Shown piece after piece: positions 45,462 to 54,800 of a DNA stretch of 64,000 nt. Each line of letters begins with the position of its first letter. Position 1 is the first letter of the stretch. Under the pieces are notes generated by a model. That model was not told the DNA's origin, searched no databases, and saw only the letters and a list, made by a program, of their open reading frames with translations. Location: contig OW818645.1 of NCBI GenBank assembly GCA_942492835.1, positions 1,054,001 through 1,118,000 of the forward strand. The letters are read 5' to 3'. Origin of the DNA: GWB2-37-7 sp942492835 (GTDB taxonomy: Bacteria; Bacillota; Clostridia; Lutisporales; Lutisporaceae). A program made the translations under genes and the position numbers.

Positions 45462-47042
45462 TTAGACTAACAAATTTGTAATAATTATTCTATCCTTAAA
45501 GGACTTTTGCTGTTCAGCTACCTTAAAGCTGTCGCTTTTGACTTCCTTATAATATAACGTGTAGTTGTAATATTTACTGTCATCGTTCATTCTAAGAGAG
45601 GTCCATATACAGTTAGGAACATCTTTGCTTAAGGCAAATGATTTCTCCGGCTGGCTTTTTTCTTCCCAATATACTTCAACTACAATACTTGTATATTTTT
45701 CCCATGTAACTTTAGAAGGAGACCAAAACTCAATTCTCCTAATAGAATATACTAAATGTGGGTCTATAATAATTACATCTGATTGGTTTGAGAAAGTACC
45801 ACTGCTGACTTTTCCTGTCCAAATCAAAGAATTGTTTTTAAAAAGCACTGTAAAAGAATACTTAATGCTTTTATCCACTTTGTCATCATTGTCATTTGAT
45901 GGTGTCCATGATAACTTTTTAAAGCCATCATCTTTATTTAGGATAATACTCTTACTCTGTTTATCCTCAAAATAAAGTTCAACTTGTATGGACTGAATGT
46001 TGTCAGAATCAAAATTAGCATTAGTTATTATGGTCAAGGTTCTTTCTGTAAAAAAGGGGTCATTTAGATCAACATATTTTATATATTTAAAATTATCATC
46101 AGTAGCAATACTTTTCAGGAAAGTCTGTGGATATATCACTCTATCCACAACCACTCTTTCTTCACTGGTATAGCTGCTAAATTTGTTTTCTACTTCCTTT
46201 ACATCAACCGTTTTATAAGAATACCCCAATACAGGAGTGGTATTGCAATTAGGTATTGTTACAGGGTTAAAAAAACTTTTGCATAGAAACAATACTATAT
46301 CCTCCTCAAAACGCTGCCTTTCAGCAATTAGTTCCTCATCAGGACATAGGTCAAAATTTGTTTTCTCAATAATAATGGTTTTATTTTCAACAAGCTCTTT
46401 ATATGCTTTAGATATGTTTATCGAAAAAAATATAAGTCCTAGCGAAAAACTTTTTTCAAAATAATGTGCAGTCCTTGACCAGTCTATTGATGCCTTAAAT
46501 GAATAGTGCTTTCTTACAACAGGGTATGAAAGCTCATATGTTATTCCTATTAGAGGCAATTTACCTTCAATACAATTTTTTACAAGCATCGCTCCATACT
46601 TGTCCAATGAAATGGCAAAAGAAACCCGGTTACTGCCGTACCCAGAAGGTCGATATGTAGACTGGACTGATTTAACTAGATTGTAGGAGCTTGTATAACC
46701 TCCAAGCGGGCTTCCGATAAAGTCAATGTGTACCTTAGAGCAATCATTGATCTGAAGAGGTCTTAATTCTATATCTGACTGTCCTGTTTTCTCTAACAAG
46801 TACTTTTTTGCCTTATCCAAGGCTTCCTCATCTATCGGTAATTCCACATCAAAAGCTAGATAACCCCCATTAATACCTTTTAAAGATCTGTATATAAATA
46901 GACTGATTACTGGCTCACCATCGTTTTTTACTATGCTTGGTTTTAATGGCTGATAATAAAAAATATTTTTATTATTGAAATCACTAAGTATACTAAGCTC
47001 GGAGTTTTGGTATACTGTTTTTTCTGAGCAAGAGATATCCAT
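45462..47042 (-). CDS. Beta-rich protein of unknown function, paralogue 2
   Basis: A 526-residue soluble protein without a signal peptide. N-terminal module: IFYYQPLKPSI, PVISLFIYRSL, GGYLAFDVELPID, then LDKYGAMLVKNCIEGKLPLIGITYELSYP, matching its neighbours motif by motif. The C-terminal region has two or three beta-rich repeats (VTWEKYTSIVVEVYWEEK). ATG at 47042 with AGGTGG upstream. It lies about 23 bases before the next paralogue. Function unknown. Confidence 0.72.
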   Translation of the reverse strand: MDISCSEKTVYQNSELSILSDFNNKNIFYYQPLKPSIVKNDGEPVISLFIYRSLKGINGGYLAFDVELPIDEEALDKAKKYLLEKTGQSDIELRPLQINDCSKVHIDFIGSPLGGYTSSYNLVKSVQSTYRPSGYGSNRVSFAISLDKYGAMLVKNCIEGKLPLIGITYELSYPVVRKHYSFKASIDWSRTAHYFEKSFSLGLIFFSINISKAYKELVENKTIIIEKTNFDLCPDEELIAERQRFEEDIVLFLCKSFFNPVTIPNCNTTPVLGYSYKTVDVKEVENKFSSYTSEERVVVDRVIYPQTFLKSIATDDNFKYIKYVDLNDPFFTERTLTIITNANFDSDNIQSIQVELYFEDKQSKSIILNKDDGFKKLSWTPSNDNDDKVDKSIKYSFTVLFKNNSLIWTGKVSSGTFSNQSDVIIIDPHLVYSIRRIEFWSPSKVTWEKYTSIVVEVYWEEKSQPEKSFALSKDVPNCIWTSLRMNDDSKYYNYTLYYKEVKSDSFKVAEQQKSFKDRIIITNLLV

Positions 47043-47089
47043 TTTTACCACCTACAATTAAATGTTAGTATTGATATAGTTTGCTATGT

Positions 47090-47124
47090 GGGCATATCCT
47101 TAATTAATAATTATGGGTATGCCC
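47090..47124. repeat. Inverted repeat in the 150-bp gap of the beta-rich operon
   Basis: GGGCATATCC and GGGTATGCCC pair with one mismatch across a 15-base AT loop. No T run, so a stability or processing hairpin is more likely than a full terminator. Confidence 0.5.
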
Positions 47125-47194
47125 TTATAATTTGAGTAGAGTTTATATGATAAGAATATAGATAATTCCTGCTTTAAACTTCAAGCTTTAATTA

Positions 47195-49396
47195 TTATAC
47201 TTGAGGTGGAACAATAAGCAGTGGATTATCAATACATTTTACAGGTGATGTTTTGAATACTTTTTGATCTTTGGTTATAAACTGTCCAGACCAACTATAT
47301 TCTTGTTTATCTAAGTCTGCTATGTTGATAACCCAAGTATTATTCTCCACACTGCTGGTGAATTTTTTACTCCCTTTTTGATGTACGTTATTAACTTCAT
47401 CAATATATTCAAGTGAAATTACTACCATCTGATATTTATCCCAGTTAATGAGATCAGAGTAAATTTCAAGTTCAAGCTTTGGAGCGCCCTGATATACCTG
47501 TACACGATGGCTTGATGCTTTTGTTCTTGGAATTTGTTTAATTGGCTTCCCATCGTTATATAAAATGTCTCCTGAATAATACATATCGCCGCCGTTTACA
47601 TCAATAACAGGAATTTTCCAATTATATTCCTTATTCTCACACTTATAAATATCTATATCATCTATCCTCTTTTTATACTTGTTGTTGTTGTCTTCATATT
47701 CCAGTGTAAGGAAAATATTATGAACTGTAGGGTCTTCGTCAGCTATAAAGGTGTATGTAATAGTTTCACTAGCAAAATCAGGGATTATCAAATCATACTG
47801 ATTGCTGGTATTTGAAGCTTTGAAAGTACCTTCGCTCATGTTATAGGTTATTGTATATGTATATTCATAGATATTGCCTTTTGCTGGTGTGGTTCCTATA
47901 GGGTAGGCAATATCCTTTTTTGTGACATTCTTATTAAATTCAATTGTAGGTACTTTGATGCCCTGACATTCTATGTCAAAATTAATCGATTTAATCTTAT
48001 CCCAATCTATTAGGCTAGATGTTTGCAAGCTTACACATAGGAAGTTAAGATCTGACGGTCCTATACTAAGATTAGGTTCTTTGGATTGCAACATACCTGA
48101 TTTAAAAGATGGAATGCTGCCGTTGAAGTTAGCCGCTATTGAATAATAGTAATCATATATTGGCTTATTGTTACTATCGTGCATGAATGAAGCTGTAAAT
48201 GGAAAAGGATTTTCTTCAGTTTTTATAAGATTTCCCTGAGTATCAAAGCCGTATGTCCTACGACGTTCATTTTGGTCTTTACCATAATCTAGTGTAACGC
48301 TGATATCTGCTAACTTTGTAAGATTCCAGTCAAGACCATGAACGTTTGGCTTAACATTTAAGTAATCAAAGAAATTATCATCTAGATTTATGACCTTAAA
48401 GAATTTATCAATATTGAATGTAGTACCGTCGTTGCCTTTTATTGTAAGTAAATTTTCAATTGTACCCTTAGGCTCTAGACAGTAATTGATTGTCTGTTTT
48501 TCTTTATAGTTCATATCAAAATCCTTAGAGTTTTTTATGGCTTTTGATATTTTTTCCTTATCTCCAGCACCAGGCTTGTCCTCACCCATTTCCTTTAAAG
48601 CATCAAATACTGATTTCTGAACCATGTCCTTATATGTAGTTAATGCCCACTCACGTACTTGTTTTTGAAGGTCTTCACTTACACCGCTTCCGAACTCAAC
48701 ATCACATTTTCCACCAGATTTTTCAATAACATCCTGTGTGATAGTATCATGATAGTCATTGCCTTTTTTAGATGAGTGTGTATCTACTTTAGCATCACGG
48801 TAATAACTAAATGTTCTGCTGGCTGAGTATTTCAAGTTAACTGTAGCAGCAGGCAACAAGGTATTAAATTTCAGCTGATATGCTACCTGTAAAATACTGC
48901 TTGTTTTTCCGGTTAAAGCATCATAAAACAAGGTCGCTCCAGAAGGAGTTAATTCAACTGCTACTGTAGCAATATTTCTTCCTGACAGTGAGGGCTTAGA
49001 GTCAGTATTAATCTTTGTAACAAATCCTTTATCATCTGGAACTGTAAAATGCACACTTCCATCAGTATAAGGAATTGTTCCGATTATAATCTCGGTACCA
49101 TCCTGAAATTTTTTATCTTTAGCAATCTGCAATTTTGCTGCATCAATAACACTAGCATCAAGAGCAAATTCTGCATCAAAGGTCAAATACCCACCCTTCA
49201 TTTCACCATCGGCGCCCTCTTTATTTTGTGTATACTTATAAAATGAGAATACTGGCTTGCCATTTTCGTTTTCATCTCTTCTAAACCGAGGTGCTTCAGG
49301 CCATAGATAAAATTTATTATTTTGCTCGGTATCGCCCCAATAAATTATATTATTTGAATTAACTTTTAGATATGCCTGGGTAGATATATCTATCAT
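47195..49396 (-). CDS. Beta-rich protein of unknown function, paralogue 1 (longest)
   Basis: A 733-residue soluble protein without a signal peptide. N-terminal module about 1-220 (KFYLWPEAPRFRR, GGYLTFDAEFALD, LTPSGATLFYDALTGKTSSI, VAYQLKFNTLLPAATVNL), a mixed linker to about 340, then four tandem beta-rich repeats of about 95 residues beginning near VHGLDWN, LIDWDKIKS, the DPTVHNIFLTLEYEDN unit and INWDKYQMV. The last residues are LLIVPPQV. The second half is closely related to the secreted chimera at 41903-43273. AAGGGAG lies 9 bases before the ATG. No family recognised. Confidence 0.75.
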   Translation of the reverse strand: MIDISTQAYLKVNSNNIIYWGDTEQNNKFYLWPEAPRFRRDENENGKPVFSFYKYTQNKEGADGEMKGGYLTFDAEFALDASVIDAAKLQIAKDKKFQDGTEIIIGTIPYTDGSVHFTVPDDKGFVTKINTDSKPSLSGRNIATVAVELTPSGATLFYDALTGKTSSILQVAYQLKFNTLLPAATVNLKYSASRTFSYYRDAKVDTHSSKKGNDYHDTITQDVIEKSGGKCDVEFGSGVSEDLQKQVREWALTTYKDMVQKSVFDALKEMGEDKPGAGDKEKISKAIKNSKDFDMNYKEKQTINYCLEPKGTIENLLTIKGNDGTTFNIDKFFKVINLDDNFFDYLNVKPNVHGLDWNLTKLADISVTLDYGKDQNERRRTYGFDTQGNLIKTEENPFPFTASFMHDSNNKPIYDYYYSIAANFNGSIPSFKSGMLQSKEPNLSIGPSDLNFLCVSLQTSSLIDWDKIKSINFDIECQGIKVPTIEFNKNVTKKDIAYPIGTTPAKGNIYEYTYTITYNMSEGTFKASNTSNQYDLIIPDFASETITYTFIADEDPTVHNIFLTLEYEDNNNKYKKRIDDIDIYKCENKEYNWKIPVIDVNGGDMYYSGDILYNDGKPIKQIPRTKASSHRVQVYQGAPKLELEIYSDLINWDKYQMVVISLEYIDEVNNVHQKGSKKFTSSVENNTWVINIADLDKQEYSWSGQFITKDQKVFKTSPVKCIDNPLLIVPPQV

Positions 49397-49416
49397 TTGT
49401 CTTTTCTCCCTTCCAT

Positions 49417-49629
49417 TTAAATTTCTATTGAGTTTACATGTGGGTCTGATATATTGCTCTGGATTTGTGTAGTATCTATGTTATTTACAGTTGTATTCCA
49501 TAATGTTGCTGCCTCCGCCTTGGCATCAGTAACGAATACTTCCTGCTCATCATGATTATGAACTGATTGTTTTCTATGATAGAATTGTGAATTAATATAT
49601 GCACATTTAACTGAGTAATATTTTGCCAT
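49417..49629 (-). CDS. Small protein of unknown function heading the beta-rich operon
   Basis: A 70-residue soluble protein (MAKYYSVKCAYINSQFYHRK...), with a His/Asp/Glu cluster (SVHNHDEQEVFVTD) and a polar C-terminus. AAGGAGGGG lies just upstream of the ATG, a very strong site, and the 733-residue protein gene starts 20 bases after its stop. It is the promoter-proximal gene of the operon. Not recognised; it could be a partner or structural subunit of the large proteins. Confidence 0.65.
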   Translation of the reverse strand: MAKYYSVKCAYINSQFYHRKQSVHNHDEQEVFVTDAKAEAATLWNTTVNNIDTTQIQSNISDPHVNSIEI

Positions 49630-49691
49630 AATTTATTCCCCTCCTTTTTCTATTTTTCGATAATTACATTCTAAATGTTTACACACCAACC

Positions 49692-49720
49692 ATTATATTA
49701 CATATTATTACATGTATAAA
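49692..49720 (-). promoter_or_regulatory. Possible promoter of the beta-rich operon
   Basis: TATAAT (49692-49697) with a weak TTTATA 17 bases upstream (49715-49720), about 63 bases before the 70-residue gene. Confidence 0.4.
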
Positions 49721-49745
49721 TTCCCATTCTTAGGTAGTAACGTAA

Positions 49746-49783
49746 AAAAGGAGATAAACTACCTAATCAGGTAGTTTATCTCT
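49746..49783 (-). terminator. Terminator of the LuxR-type regulator gene
   Basis: On the minus strand GAGATAAACTACCT pairs with AGGTAGTTTATCTC around a 4-base loop, followed by CTTTTTT. It separates the regulator from the beta-rich operon. Confidence 0.9.
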
Positions 49784-49803
49784 CAACTAATAACTTATTA
49801 AAT

Positions 49804-50643
49804 CTATATTTGCTCTACTGTCAGTATTTTAAGCTTAATCGCCTTCAAGATAGCTTCGATAGTGCATGTCACATTTAATTTCTTGAAAATATTCCTTTTA
49901 TGATACTTGATAGTGTCAACACTTAAATTCATTTCTGCAGCCACTATCTTGTCTGGCATCCCCTTTGCCAAGAGCTGTAGTACCTCTCGCTGTCTTTGAT
50001 TTAGGTTTATTATTGAATTAGATATTTGTATATTCTTGTTAACTTTCTGTTGATTGAATTCATAAAGCATGCAACGACTAAGCAAATCTGATATCACAAT
50101 CATTTCATTGCTAATGCATCCATGGCTAGAAATCAATACAAGATATAAATAATCTTTATAATTTATAGGTAATGGAATAGAGTAAAACGCTGAATTTTTT
50201 AAAAAAGAACAATAATGATATTCAGAAATTGTATAAAATGTTTTTTTTGTTTCAATTGATATAGAAACAGCACTATTACCAATACTTTCTTCCAGAAATG
50301 ACATTCCTTCTACAAAGGACTTAAAATTATCACTTTTTGCTCCCTTCGCCTTTTTTATAAGGACTCCCGAAGCATCTACGAGAAAAAATGTGTAATCGTT
50401 AGATAGAACCTTTTTTATACTTTCAACACATTGATTAAATACAGATATCTGCATTGAATTCTTTAAAAGTATCTCTTCTAAAGAACTTGCATCTACCAGT
50501 AATGCAGGTTTTTCTAAATTGTTTATTACTCCTGCTTTAATACATCTCTTCCAAGATAACATAACTTCTTCCATGTTTTGTTTTTTTTCATAGTTATCCT
50601 CCTTGTAATTAAAAATTAGAACTCGTGAGTAACCGTGTTTCAT
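49804..50643 (-). CDS. LuxR-family transcriptional regulator, start uncertain (A8 tract)
   Basis: An open frame of up to 279 residues. The C-terminal 65 residues are a LuxR/GerE helix-turn-helix (LNQRQREVLQLLAKGMPDKIV, then LSVDTIKYHKRNIFKKL). The N-terminal part looks like a PAS/GAF-type sensor (TFFLVDASGVLIKKAKG). The frame's first ATG (50643) has no ribosome binding site. A perfect AAGGAGG sits 6 bases before the ATG at 50591, but that ATG is one base out of frame: it is followed by A8, and A9 would join it to the regulator frame. In-frame alternatives are ATG 50574 and 50562, too far from the site. Likely regulator of the nearby NRPS or beta-rich genes. Confidence 0.8.
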   Translation of the reverse strand: MKHGYSRVLIFNYKEDNYEKKQNMEEVMLSWKRCIKAGVINNLEKPALLVDASSLEEILLKNSMQISVFNQCVESIKKVLSNDYTFFLVDASGVLIKKAKGAKSDNFKSFVEGMSFLEESIGNSAVSISIETKKTFYTISEYHYCSFLKNSAFYSIPLPINYKDYLYLVLISSHGCISNEMIVISDLLSRCMLYEFNQQKVNKNIQISNSIINLNQRQREVLQLLAKGMPDKIVAAEMNLSVDTIKYHKRNIFKKLNVTCTIEAILKAIKLKILTVEQI

Positions 50644-50987
50644 GGCAAAAACACTTTATTTGTGTATGGTAATCTTGCATTACCAAAACTGGTATAACCA
50701 AATATTTTTGGAAAGGCCATTCATTTTCTAGCGTTTAGGTGTGCTATATTAATATGTAAGGATTTCCTTTTCGGTTGGTTTAAGCCACAAGCTTAATTAT
50801 ACTATAAATTGGGTGTAATGCCTAAACTTTTATAATTATTCTAGAACAATTTTTTCTATACCTAATACTTCGCTCATCGAATTCTTTCTTATTACCATAA
50901 GAAACAGCCTCCTATGATATTATTACTTTACCATAGAAAGCTGTATTTACAGATTTTTTTCATTTTCTCATTTTTCACAGATAATTG
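50644..50987. other. Region between LuxR-type and GNAT genes
   Basis: 344 bases without a long gene. It holds a 20-codon ORF (listed separately) and CTGTA-TT-TACAG at about 50941-50952, a possible operator half-site pair upstream of that ORF. The 190 bases next to the regulator show no clear feature. Confidence 0.6.
50836..50898 (-). CDS. Possible 20-residue peptide gene
   Basis: An ATG at 50898 preceded by a perfect AGGAGG with 9-base spacing opens a 20-codon frame (MVIRKNSMSEVLG..., ending VLE) with a TAA stop. Site and spacing are as good as those of real genes here. There is no signal peptide, Cys or typical leader motif. It could be a short regulatory or signalling peptide for the adjacent LuxR-type regulator, a leader peptide, or the relic of a longer gene. 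Confidence 0.4.
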   Translation of the reverse strand: MVIRKNSMSEVLGIEKIVLE

Positions 50988-51431
50988 CTAATTCTCAAAT
51001 GAAATAATATCAGCGCATGTACCATCATAATATACAACATATTTACAGGATTTTACGATTTCATATTTACCGCCTGTATATTCATCCACAATACTGTCCC
51101 AAAATTTAACCGATCCAATATTATGGGGATGATGTTCTATTTCCCACTTTCCATGAAACATGTCAAATATAGCTTTTGCCGCAAATCGCCCTACTCCTGA
51201 CCTACGATATTTATGCATAATAAAAAAATCAGCTATTGCATGGTCATAATCCATATGTATATCAAAATCATCATCGATTAACACAAAACCTGCTAATACT
51301 CCATCAACTTTAATAAAAAATGAATAGTGATTTTCTTTATTCCAGTATTTAGAGATATGATATTCAAATTCATATTCACCTTTACTATTGACATCGATTT
51401 TATTATATTGTGACCACTCATAACAATACAT
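50988..51431 (-). CDS. GNAT-family acetyltransferase, apparently lacking its N-terminus
   Basis: A 147-residue protein with the acetyl-CoA motif HKYRRSGVGRFAAKAIFD near residues 73-90, the preceding strand IADFFIMHK, and GKWEIEHHPHNIGSVKFWDSIV. Relatives of this subfamily normally have about 20 more residues before the YEWSQYNKIDVN equivalent; here the chain begins at MYCYEWSQ, an in-frame TAG lies 9 bases upstream and no ribosome binding site is seen. It may be a decaying gene or have an unusual start. A tailoring role in the peptide pathway is possible but unsupported. Confidence 0.65.
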   Translation of the reverse strand: MYCYEWSQYNKIDVNSKGEYEFEYHISKYWNKENHYSFFIKVDGVLAGFVLIDDDFDIHMDYDHAIADFFIMHKYRRSGVGRFAAKAIFDMFHGKWEIEHHPHNIGSVKFWDSIVDEYTGGKYEIVKSCKYVVYYDGTCADIISFEN

Positions 51432-51824
51432 AATACACTATATCTGGTTTTAGTCCTTCAAATTCTTTTTTTCATCATGTGCTTGAATATACTTTATCAA
51501 GTGGTTCTATCAAAATCCTGTTTGAAGACAGTAAGGCTTACTCAGAATAATTCAATACCAGCAAAGACACAACCTGTATAACACATCGTGTCTTTTAGGC
51601 ATTAAACAATATTAACCAACCAATTACAAACTTACAAACCATTATAGCTCAAGATATCCTCCTACATCACCACTGACATCATGTATTATAAAAAGGTTTC
51701 TAGATGTATAAAATGGACCCTACAAAGTAGAGTCAGTTAATTTTGAGCAATATGCTCTTTTTATTAACTGTCTACCTTATAGTGTCCATTTTATTTCAAA
51801 ACTCAATGTCTGTTGTTATTAAGC
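51432..51824. other. Region between GNAT gene and the large NRPS gene
   Basis: 393 bases without a supported gene. The end next to the NRPS gene contains the 87-base palindrome listed separately; the rest shows a weak hairpin (AAAGACAC...GTGTCTTT near 51580) and no ORF with a ribosome binding site. Confidence 0.6.
51708..51794. mobile_element. 87-bp palindromic MITE-like element
   Basis: Two arms of about 40 bases, ATAAAATGGACCCTACAAAG... and ...CTTATAGTGTCCATTTTAT, are imperfect inverted copies and meet at a TGAGCA-ATA-TGCTC centre. The ends (TGGACACTATAAGGTAGACA type) resemble terminal repeats of IS3-family elements. It lies 30 bases after the large NRPS stop and may also work as its terminator. 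Confidence 0.5.
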
Positions 51825-54800
51825 TTACATACCTACTTTAATTTTACCATCATATATTCCTTGTAATTTATCCTTATCCTTTATAATGACTTCGCCTGGG
51901 CTTGCATCTTCGAGCATATCGTCCATTTCGCTTAATGGTTTATACCTAAGTCCTATTATGCCCCAGACAAATAATACTGCTCCTGCAATTAAAAGATTAA
52001 GTCTCATTTCACGTCCTGCTCCTACGCCTAATATTAAATTCACGATTGATGAATTAAAGAAGCTGTTTTGCATTATAGGTGCAAATACTCTATCAGCTAA
52101 TACACCTGCACTAATATAGCTGATTGGTGTTAGCATAGCTACTAACATCCTATTTACTGCGAATACACGTCCTTGCAGTTCTAGTCCAACCTTAACCTGT
52201 ATTAGTGACTGCCAGTGAACATTTACAATGGTTATGGAGAATGCGACTCCAAATAGAGCTACAGCCGCAAAAACAGATAGTGGTCTTATTCCTGCAATAA
52301 ACATTGCAATAGCTAACGGAATTACAAAACCAACCATGCCTTTTGCTCTTTTCTTTGCGCCACCAGTTACTAACATAGCTATGGCTCCGCTCAAAACTCC
52401 AATACCTGAAAATGCATTTATAATTCCAAGCATTGATGGATTAGTGAAGGAAAGTATAAGTGGTGTTATTGTAACATCAAAAATACTTCCTAAGAAATTA
52501 GCTACTAAGAAAAATACAACCATTGCAACCATACTTTTTCTTCTAATTATAAAATTCCAACCACCTATTAACTCTTTTTGAATAGGTTCCTCTGATCTTG
52601 TAAACATGGTATCAGGAAATCTGATAAAAATCAATGCAATTATGGATATTATGAATGTTATTAAATCAATTGTGACAAGTCCCTTAAGACCTATAGAATC
52701 CATAAATAAACCGCCGCAAATTGATGCAAGTATTCCTCCTATTGCGACAGAAAATTGAGAAACACTATTTGCTTGTGTCAGATACATCTTGGGCGTAATC
52801 TGTGTAATTGCCGCCATGTAAGCTGGTTGTCTAAAACAGCCTGAAACAGATGCTATAGCTGTAAACATATAAACCTGCCAAATTTGAAGACTGTTATTAT
52901 ATAACAACATAATTAAACTTAAAGCACATATAGCTGAAAGTATATCAGCGGCAATAATAATTAAACGTCGATCTAACCTGTCAACAATAGCACCTGAAAT
53001 TGGGAGAATCAAAATTGTAGGAACTATTCCAAAAAGCAACATCATAGCAAATTGCGATAATGCATTTGTTTGCTGATATACCCATATACCTGTTCCAAAA
53101 GTAGATAATATTGTGCCTACTTCAGAAATTATTTGTACAATAGCAACCATCAAAAATAAGTTCATACTTGGAACTACTTGCTTCTTCGCAGGTGTTTTTA
53201 GTTCTGCCTTTTTTTCTTTGACTTCTTCTATTTTCTTTGGTTCAGGGGTTGCTATAGTGCGACCCTGCCATAAGTCAATTTTTTCTTTAATAATCTCTGC
53301 TAGTTCCACTGCTTGATTTTTGAAGAAAAAGTGTCCTGCATCCTTAATTGTCTTTAAATCTACATTATCACTAAAATGTTCCCATTCCTTATATCTTTCT
53401 TGATAGAACTCTGTAACTCTATCGCCTTCTCCAATTACACATGTCATTGGAGCCTTAAATTTCCCCTTTTCCTTATCATTATAAGTCTCTGTATACCATC
53501 TTTCACATTCCACTGAGTCATGCTTCAAATTCTTAAGAATGAATTCTGTTTCCTTAGGATCAATATCACTATTCAACCCTCCAAGAGTTTTCAGCATGTC
53601 TCTATTGCCCTTGTCTGTTAATTGGCTAGGGAATATTTTATCCCAAATATTGAAAAACTTATTAGTAATACGTGGTGATGGGAACATAGCCCCCACAAAA
53701 ACTCCGTCAACTTTAATACCAGTTGCCTCTAGCTTATAAGCAAGAAATGCTGCCATAGTGGCACCTAAACAATGTCCATAAAGAACTATAGGTCCCTTAA
53801 CATTTTGTATGATTTCTTTCAAACAATTAGATGCACAATCCTCAATTGATGCTAATGCTTCATCAGGACAGCTGTAGTCATGGCCTGGAAGCTCGACAGA
53901 ATAAAGCGAATAATTTTTTGGCAAGGCATTGGCTAATGGTTGATAAGAAATCGCACTTCCTCCTCCATAAGGGAAGCAAATAAGTGATGCAACTTTATCT
54001 TTTTCATCAATTGGTTTTGTAAGTTCATTTAGCATAGTTCTCTTACGCAAAACATCTTTTGATAAATAAGCTGCAAGCTCACGAATCGTTGGGTTCTTAA
54101 ACAACTCCATTACCCCTAAATTGCTGCTAATACTTCTTACTAGCTTAATTGCTTTAAAAGAATCACCACCTAAATCAAAGAAATCGTCATCAATTCCTAT
54201 TTTCTCGATTCCAAGTGTTTTAGCCCATATTTTAGCCATTGAAATTTCTTCCTTGTTCCTTGGCTCTACAAAGCTTTCATCTGAACCCCTTTGCTGCATA
54301 TCAGGCTTAGGAAGTGCAAAACGGTCAATCTTGCCATTGGTATTTAGTGGCATACTTTCAAGCTGGACAAATATAGCAGGAACCATGTATTTTGGAAGCT
54401 GTTTCTTTAGATATTCTTTTAAGCTCGCTTCGCTATATTTCTCATCACTGTTTGTCTTTGAAACTATGTATGCTACCAATGCTTTTTCACCTGTGTTATC
54501 CGTGTGAACTATTACTATTGTGTCTTGAACTGAAGGATGACTCTTAATTACAGTCTCAATCTCTCCTATCTCAATACGGTAACCTCTGATTTTTACCTGA
54601 TGATCTATACGTCCTAAAAATTCTACATTCCCATCGGATAGCCATCTTACAAGGTCGCCTGTCTTATACATCTTCTTACCTTGCTCAAATGGATTTGCTA
54701 CAAATTTTTCTTCTGTCAGTTCGGGTTTATTAAGATATCCTCTTGCCAGTCCATCTCCTGCTATGCATAACTCTCCTGCCACCCCTACTGGCTGAAGCTT

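Noticed and set aside
51560..51600. Hairpin AAAGACAC...GTGTCTTT as a terminator or small RNA
   Set aside because: Short arms, long loop, no T run and no promoter nearby.
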